Under the pieces are notes generated by a model. It had not been told where the DNA came from. It searched no databases and worked only from the letters and a program-made list of their open reading frames with translations. From Scandinavium hiltneri (lineage in GTDB: Bacteria > Pseudomonadota > Gammaproteobacteria > Enterobacterales > Enterobacteriaceae): a stretch of 64,000 bases of DNA. The translations under genes were made by a program, and so were the position numbers. The stretch spans positions 868,001-932,000 of the forward strand of contig NZ_JALIGE010000076.1 of assembly GCF_024764835.1 (NCBI RefSeq), written 5' to 3'. This document shows, one piece after another, positions 59,058-64,000 of the stretch (its first letter is position 1; every line of letters starts with the position of its first letter).

Positions 59058-59089
59058 GCTTGCCTCCACTCATCAGTTGTGGGACTCGC

Positions 59090-60550
59090 TTAACTGCGCC
59101 AGAAGGTCCTCGACAAGAGGATCAACACCGGATAAATCTCCAGTCGGCCCAGCAGCATCGCCCCGCACAACAGATATTTGGCGGTATCGTCGAGCGTGCC
59201 GAAGCCCGTCGCGGTCTCGCCAAATCCCAGGCCCATATTATTGATGCAGGCGGCGACGGAAGCAAACGATGTGAGCAAATCGTAGCCCAACAGATTCAGT
59301 GCCCAAATGAATGAACAGGTGCAGAAAATGTACAAAAAGAAGAAACTCCAGACCGATCGCATCACCCTGTCGTTAATCACCGTGTTGCCCACGCGCACAC
59401 TCATAATCGCGCGTGGGTGCGCCAGCTGATGCACTTCGTGGCGGCTCTGACGGAACAGGATCAGGAATCGCAGCGCCTTAATCCCGCCGCAGGTTGACCC
59501 CACGCAGCCGCCGAAGAAACTCGCCGACAACAGCAAAACGACCACGTGCGTGGGCCATGAGGCGTAATCTGCCGTGGCCAGCCCGTTATCGGTAATCATC
59601 GAGCTGACGAGGAAGAAAGAGTGCACGAACGACGCAGGCAGCGCGTACATGCCAGCGCGCCAGACTTCGAAGGTGATAATCGCGACCACCAACATCACCA
59701 CGCAGAGAAAAAAGCGCAGCTCGCTGTTGCGGCGAAAAGGTTTAAGACTGCGGCGCGAAAGTGCGACGAAATAAAGGGTAAAGTTCACCGCCGACAGCAG
59801 CGAAAAGCCGCCCGCCACCAGTTCGATGGCATAGCTGTTGTAGTAGCCAATACTCTCGCTTTGTGTGGAAAAGCCGCCTAGTGAAACGGTCGATAAACCG
59901 TGGCACAGCGCATCGAAAAACGGCATTCCGGCAAGGTAAAACGCCAGCGTGCAGGTCATACCCAGCAGCATGTAGGTGAACCACAGGCTTTTCGAGGTAT
60001 CCGCCAGGCGCGGCGTCAGGCGCTCTTCTTTAAACGGACCCGGCATTTCTGACTGATACAGCTTCATGCCCCCGATACCCAGTAGCGGCAGTACCGCAAC
60101 CGCCAGGACGATAACGCCTAACCCGCCAATAAAGTTCAGCTGTGAGCGGTAATAGAGAATCGAGCGAGGCAGATGCGTCACGTCGCTGAAAATCGACGCA
60201 CCGGTGGTGGTTATCCCGGACACGCCCTCAAACATCGCGTCGGCCAGGGAAACATTGAGCGAGTCATCCAGCCACAGCGGCATGGCGCTTATCAGTGAAA
60301 ACAACAGCCAGAATAGGACGATGATGATAAATCCGTCCCGGGTTTCGAGCTGGATTTTGGACTGGCGCGTTAATCCCCAGCCAATTAGCCCGGCGGGAAA
60401 GAAAATCGCAAACGTCGACAGGAACGCAAACAGGCTGCGCTCCTTATCCACCAATGCCAGCAGCATAGGCGGAAGCATCGTCAGGCTATACAGCACAACG
60501 AGGAAAGCGCAGAGATGGATAACCACTTTAATGCGTGTCGAAATATACAT
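59090..60550 (-). CDS. TrkG/TrkH-family potassium uptake protein
   Basis: A 486-aa inner-membrane K+ translocating subunit. The four pore loops with their selectivity glycine are visible in order: SGITTTGASI, LSTVSLGGFST, SMITDNGLATADY and NNMGLGFGETATGF. The GSTCGGIKALR segment after the third loop is typical. Length and sequence match TrkH/TrkG; housekeeping trkH normally lies beside pepQ and fadBA, so this is probably an additional copy of TrkG type needing TrkA. It is leftward, 33 bp upstream of cueR. Confidence 0.92.
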   Translation of the reverse strand: MYISTRIKVVIHLCAFLVVLYSLTMLPPMLLALVDKERSLFAFLSTFAIFFPAGLIGWGLTRQSKIQLETRDGFIIIVLFWLLFSLISAMPLWLDDSLNVSLADAMFEGVSGITTTGASIFSDVTHLPRSILYYRSQLNFIGGLGVIVLAVAVLPLLGIGGMKLYQSEMPGPFKEERLTPRLADTSKSLWFTYMLLGMTCTLAFYLAGMPFFDALCHGLSTVSLGGFSTQSESIGYYNSYAIELVAGGFSLLSAVNFTLYFVALSRRSLKPFRRNSELRFFLCVVMLVVAIITFEVWRAGMYALPASFVHSFFLVSSMITDNGLATADYASWPTHVVVLLLSASFFGGCVGSTCGGIKALRFLILFRQSRHEVHQLAHPRAIMSVRVGNTVINDRVMRSVWSFFFLYIFCTCSFIWALNLLGYDLLTSFASVAACINNMGLGFGETATGFGTLDDTAKYLLCGAMLLGRLEIYPVLILLSRTFWRS

Positions 60551-60660
60551 ACCAGCAAGATGACTTCGATTGATCTATTTGTCGGCAGTATAAGTGATTT
60601 GTACAGCAGCATTTTGTTTTACTGAGGTAAATCAGAGCTACCCTGCGATTTCACTGACGG

Positions 60661-62043
60661 TTATTTGCCGGTGTCTTCGTTATTCAGCTGAGAATAACGG
60701 GTGATCAGCTGTTTCAGGCCCTGCTCCGTTTGCAGTTTCTGCGCCGTCGAAATGTGCTGAGGATCATCCTGCAGCGCCATCTGTCGCAACAATTCCTCCG
60801 TTGGTACCGCGCGATTAAACGCCTGAGTAGTGGCAAATATCTGCGATTTTAGCTCGCTGACGGTGAGGTATTTTCCCTTTTGCCCATCGAGCGCGTTCAG
60901 CTGGTCGGTAAGCCGTTGCAGCATCACCATGCCGTCATGCCAGCCGTTGAGCGTCTCATCCGTTATCCGGTTCAACGCCATTTTTTGCTGCCACTGATTG
61001 CGCATCTCGCCGACCTGTACGTTATCCGGCCACAGGATTTTCGCCTGTTCCAGCAGCGCATTGCCCTGCTGTTGCGCCCATTGCGGCGGCAACGACGCGA
61101 GTGTATCCAGCTGAGATGAAGCCTGTTTCAACCACACATCGGCATTCACTTTGCCGGTGCCACTTTCGCGCAGACGCTGGATTTCAGCGCGACTCAAAAC
61201 CTGCGGCAACGGGGTGACCGACGCGCTCAACGCCGGGAGTGTAGCATCGACGCGATGCAGCGCATTCCAGCCCCACAGCGCCACGGCCCCCAGCAGCAAC
61301 GTCGAACATGCCCCGGCGGCAAACGCATGCCAGCGCGGTGGCGCCGGGAGTAGCGGTAGTGATGGCGATGGCAGTTCATGTACCACGTCGAGCGTCACTT
61401 CTGGTTCAGCGTGAATCACATACACCAGACGGCTGTCTGGTGCGCGTTCGCTTACAGCGGCAGGCTCCTGCAACGCCTGTATCGGCAGTGCAAGCGCCGG
61501 GGCGGATGTTTCCTGCGGTGCACTGTTTTCAAGCCGGGTCGCCGCACTCGAGATTTGCGCCAACAGTGGCGAGAACTGGCAGACCTGCTTCAGCCCCTGA
61601 CGCGTCAGGATCTCCTCCAGCGCACGCAGCTGCTTTTCCGCGTCATACAACGGAGGCAGATCTGCATGGGTCAGGGTAAAAGTACGGAACACTTTCTGTA
61701 AGCGCTGGCTCAGCCCGCTCAGGATTTCCGCCCGGGACGCCGTTTGCAGGGGCCAGACCTGCGCCCACTGATGCGCCAGAAGTGCATTGAGGATAGCCGC
61801 GCCTTCGTTCAGCCCGTTGATTCGCGCCAAATGGCTGCGGGCCAGGGTGTACCAGGCGGCAGTTTGCAGCTCAACGCCATTTTGTTCAAACAGCGAAAGG
61901 GAAAGGCTTTCGACCCGCGCCCAGTTCACGTCCGGGCGAGCCGGATGCGTCAGTTTGTTCATCTCGTCACGCAGGGTGGTGAAGTCCGCAAGGGCCCGCG
62001 GATCGCCACCGGTTCTTACCGGACGAGTTTTTGCGTCGTACAT
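60661..62043 (-). CDS. Type VI secretion TssA/VasL-like protein
   Basis: A 460-aa protein with an ImpA-type N-terminal domain (residues about 1-180, TRPVRTGGDPRALADFTTLRDEMNKLTHPARPDVNWARVESLSLSLFEQ). A single membrane helix follows (about 250-275, AFAAGACSTLLLGAVALWGW), then a helical VasL-type C-terminal domain. Start ATG 62043 (MYDAKTRPV) is 16 codons inside the longest frame. TssA-like membrane proteins cap or anchor the sheath end. It is the last gene on this side of the T6SS cluster. Confidence 0.88.
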   Translation of the reverse strand: MYDAKTRPVRTGGDPRALADFTTLRDEMNKLTHPARPDVNWARVESLSLSLFEQNGVELQTAAWYTLARSHLARINGLNEGAAILNALLAHQWAQVWPLQTASRAEILSGLSQRLQKVFRTFTLTHADLPPLYDAEKQLRALEEILTRQGLKQVCQFSPLLAQISSAATRLENSAPQETSAPALALPIQALQEPAAVSERAPDSRLVYVIHAEPEVTLDVVHELPSPSLPLLPAPPRWHAFAAGACSTLLLGAVALWGWNALHRVDATLPALSASVTPLPQVLSRAEIQRLRESGTGKVNADVWLKQASSQLDTLASLPPQWAQQQGNALLEQAKILWPDNVQVGEMRNQWQQKMALNRITDETLNGWHDGMVMLQRLTDQLNALDGQKGKYLTVSELKSQIFATTQAFNRAVPTEELLRQMALQDDPQHISTAQKLQTEQGLKQLITRYSQLNNEDTGK

Positions 62044-62071
62044 AGTGATTTTATCCCTAAATGGCGTGTTA

Positions 62072-62542
62072 TCAGGACAGCAGCCCGGCAATCATTTCGA
62101 AGAAGGCATCTTCGCTGAACGCACTTCTGCGCGCGCCGGGGATACATAGCGGGCTACAGGTCCAGCCAGCGCTTTCGCTGCTACGCATGAACAACCGGTA
62201 CTGCGGGGTCGCACGCCCCTGCACCCAGAGGCTGGTTTCCACGCAGCCGGTGACGCCCTGCCCGTACAAAAACACCGGCGTGAATTTTATCTCCCGGTCG
62301 TTGTAGTGCAGCCCTAGCGCAGGAACGTTGAAGGTTTTCCGCCCTACCAGTAAATCGCTGAGCGCGACGTCTTGAGGTTCAATACGAATCCCGGTGTCTG
62401 TGAGCCACGCGGCCATATTTTCCTGAAGCTCGCCCATTCGCTGACGCATCTCTGCAATATCTGCCTCGCATTTACTGTCAAATTCGCGAGGCCGTGGCTG
62501 TTGGTCCTGAAGTTTTTTAAGAAATTGTGCTTTGGCTGACAT
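62072..62542 (-). CDS. T6SS-linked hypothetical protein
   Basis: A 156-aa protein beginning MSAKAQFLKKLQDQQPRPREFDSKCEADIAEM, with a charged helical N-terminus and a beta-rich C-terminal domain (GRKTFNVPALGLHYNDREIKFTPVFLYGQGVTGCVETSLWVQG). It lies between tssE and the VasL-like gene with gaps of 26 and 28 bp and is surely co-transcribed. I do not recognise the family; it could be an accessory or structural protein of the enterobacterial T6SS. Confidence 0.78.
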   Translation of the reverse strand: MSAKAQFLKKLQDQQPRPREFDSKCEADIAEMRQRMGELQENMAAWLTDTGIRIEPQDVALSDLLVGRKTFNVPALGLHYNDREIKFTPVFLYGQGVTGCVETSLWVQGRATPQYRLFMRSSESAGWTCSPLCIPGARRSAFSEDAFFEMIAGLLS

Positions 62543-62568
62543 GCTTTCCCTGCCATTAGACGCCCGAC

Positions 62569-63024
62569 CTAAATTCGGGCTTTATTATCAAAATAGTTCT
62601 GCTGTTTGAGGTGACGTATCAACACCCGGCCTTCAGGCATAAACTCGGTGCCATAACGCACCAGGCCAATGCCTTTCAGCTCCGCGTCGATCGCATAACG
62701 CAGCTCACCGGGGATCGTCTGGTCCTGCATCACCACGTTGATGCTATTCAGGCGCGGTTCATATTTGAGCAGCAGCGTAGAGAGCGTGCTCATCAACTGA
62801 TGCGCGGTACCCGGCAGGCCTTGCAGAATAGTGGTCATATCCGGCAGACCGTAGTCCGGAATATGCGCCAGCGTTCCGGCGCGACAGTTGAGGATCCGCT
62901 GCATGTTGTCCAGCACGGACAGGATCACCTGGTTCTGTTCGCTGACCTGATGGAGATCGAGGCCGCCGGTGAAATTGCCCGTAAGCATTTCATACAATGA
63001 CGGCGTGTTATCTTGCTGGGGCAT
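62569..63024 (-). CDS. tssE: Type VI secretion baseplate protein TssE (gp25-like)
   Basis: A 151-aa lysozyme-like (gp25) baseplate wedge component. The diagnostic segment is CRAGTLAHIPDYGLPDMTTILQG, and EPRLNSINVVMQ follows, both as in TssE. The ATG overlaps the tssJ stop (stop at 63024-63026) by one base. It works with TssF, TssG and TssK in the baseplate. Confidence 0.95.
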   Translation of the reverse strand: MPQQDNTPSLYEMLTGNFTGGLDLHQVSEQNQVILSVLDNMQRILNCRAGTLAHIPDYGLPDMTTILQGLPGTAHQLMSTLSTLLLKYEPRLNSINVVMQDQTIPGELRYAIDAELKGIGLVRYGTEFMPEGRVLIRHLKQQNYFDNKARI

Positions 63025-63554
63025 TATTTTTCCTTAACCGGCTGCAGCGTCAGGGCGTTATTCCCCGCCTCAAAAATACGTGGCTTATCCGGGTCTAGTT
63101 CTTCGCGCTCCAGCACCTGCTTCCAGTTATTCTTCGTCATATCCGGATGACGGAACATTCCGACCACCGCCACAAACTGTGCTTCAACATCCAACGGCAT
63201 ATCCAGTGAGACATCCCCCCCCGGTTTTATCACCACATCGCGACTGGCCAGCAGATCGTCTTTCAGAATGCTTTCGTCATCCTTGAGCAACTCCTGATAC
63301 ACCGTTTTATCGAAGGTCTTGCTGTCTTTTAGCTGATAAATGCGGACTACTACCGGCTCGGAAAGCGAGTTGTTTTCCCGTGCATCGACATTGAGTGCCT
63401 CGCGGGCGGTAAAATCGAGATGGAGTACCTTAATTTTTTTGTAAAAGACCGATTTGTACGCCGATTTGGTACCATCTGAAACGCTTTGCGTCAGACCACA
63501 ACCGCTAAGGCCCATGGCCAGAATTGGCAGCAGCCAGCAGGCGGATTTAGTCAT
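63024..63554 (-). CDS. tssJ: Type VI secretion lipoprotein TssJ
   Basis: A 176-aa outer-membrane lipoprotein of the T6SS membrane complex, partner of TssM. It begins MTKSACWLLPILAMGLSGCG with the lipobox LSGC. The body (VLHLDFTAREALNVDARENNSLSEPVVVRIYQLKDSKTFD) is the TssJ transthyretin-like fold. Start ATG 63554 overlaps the tssG stop (ATGACTAA); upstream codons in frame are ignored. Overlap with tssE is one base. Confidence 0.95.
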   Translation of the reverse strand: MTKSACWLLPILAMGLSGCGLTQSVSDGTKSAYKSVFYKKIKVLHLDFTAREALNVDARENNSLSEPVVVRIYQLKDSKTFDKTVYQELLKDDESILKDDLLASRDVVIKPGGDVSLDMPLDVEAQFVAVVGMFRHPDMTKNNWKQVLEREELDPDKPRIFEAGNNALTLQPVKEK

Positions 63555-64000
63555 ACTTATACGTAACACGTCGATTTCCTTTTTGTTGTGTCGCGGGCTG
63601 CAGGCCGCTGTAATAACCCAGTTCAGTAGTAAATGTATGCGGCACATCCATCGTAAGCGTATCCCCTTCGACGCCCAGAACCCCATTCATCCCTAGCCAG
63701 AAAGGAGAATCGCCCAGCGCGGGGACCGTCAATAAACGGGTGCTGACCGTCAGGGTGATTTTGGCTTTAAAGCGCCAGCCCAGATACACGCGCAGCATCA
63801 CCAGAAAATCCTGATACAGCAGACCATCAGGTTTCCAGCCTTGCGCTTCCTGTTCATTGTCTGTCTTCAGCGCTACCAGCAACTGGCTATTGGCATCCAT
63901 CGCTTCATCGCCGAGCGGGGTATTGCCATCCAGTACAAAATCGTCGTCGCCGTAAAAACCCAACGGCTGGCTGATGGTTACGGGTCGCAAACAGTAAGGA
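63547..64000 (-). CDS. tssG: Type VI secretion baseplate protein TssG (partial)
   Basis: The C-terminal 150 residues of TssG; the rest lies outside the window. It includes LRPVTISQPLGFYGDDDFVLDGNTPLG at the left and the C-terminal conserved LLTVPALGDSPFWLGMNGVLG, LGYYSGLQP region of the DUF1305 family. Frame is open through the window edge. TssG forms a wedge with TssE and TssF. Confidence 0.92.
   Translation of the reverse strand, partial: PYCLRPVTISQPLGFYGDDDFVLDGNTPLGDEAMDANSQLLVALKTDNEQEAQGWKPDGLLYQDFLVMLRVYLGWRFKAKITLTVSTRLLTVPALGDSPFWLGMNGVLGVEGDTLTMDVPHTFTTELGYYSGLQPATQQKGNRRVTYKYD

Noticed and set aside
1..64000. CRISPR arrays, rRNA or complete tRNA genes, insertion sequences
   Set aside because: I saw no regularly spaced repeats with unique spacers, no rRNA or convincing tRNA cloverleaf, and no transposase gene.

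Overview
The window is chromosomal DNA from a member of the Enterobacteriaceae. From purE to qmcA the gene order, in mirror orientation, is that of E. coli K-12 (folD, ybcJ, cysS, ppiB, lpxH, purEK, the allantoin cluster, selU, ybbP, ybbA, tesA, ybbO, cnoX, qmcA, qmcB, cueR). Extra carbohydrate genes, a type VI secretion cluster and the absence of fetAB and ybcI point to an Enterobacter/Lelliottia/Kluyvera/Citrobacter-like genome rather than E. coli. The species cannot be fixed from the sequence alone.

Layout. 1-5 kb: a chaperone-usher fimbrial operon (sfm/fim type) read leftward and cut by the window edge. 5.3-6.4 kb: folD and ybcJ. 6.4-14.0 kb: an accessory carbohydrate island between ybcJ and cysS. 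It holds a LacI-type repressor divergent from a LacY-type symporter and a GH42 beta-galactosidase, then a glucose/maltose-family PTS EIICB with its own MalI-like repressor. 14.1-19.1 kb: housekeeping genes cysS, ppiB, lpxH, purE and purK, with an ERIC element and a PurR-like box before purE.

19.2-38.9 kb: a complete anaerobic allantoin pathway. Allantoin is imported (allP) and opened (allB), and allantoate is degraded by allC, allE and allD to oxamate. An oxamate carbamoyltransferase (allF, allG, allH) and a carbamate kinase (allK) then yield ATP. The glyoxylate arm (allA, gcl, hyi, glxR, glxK) leads to glycerate and 2-phosphoglycerate. allR and allS are the regulators; two copies of one 17-bp palindrome flank gcl and the allA/allS gap and are probable AllR operators.

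38.9-43.2 kb: selU, ybbP and ybbA. 43.2-54.8 kb: an 11.6-kb P4-like phage-satellite/integrative element. It sits exactly in the short stretch where the divergent 5' ends of tesA and ybbA overlap, is bounded by a 15-bp direct repeat, and supplies new start codons to both host genes. It carries a P4-type integrase, an Ash/Icd-like gene, AlpA, a primase-helicase, three unrecognised exported or membrane proteins, a cluster of ten GTAGCCA iterons, a serine recombinase beside a matching 26-bp palindrome, and an unrecognised 303-aa gene next to attL. 54.8-60.6 kb: tesA, ybbO, cnoX, qmcA, qmcB, cueR and a TrkG/TrkH-type potassium transporter. 60.7-64.0 kb: the end of a type VI secretion cluster (TssA/VasL-like, an unknown, TssE, TssJ, TssG) running off the window.

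The most interesting region is the element at 43.2-54.8 kb: its attachment site, its rewiring of tesA and ybbA, and its unrecognised cargo.
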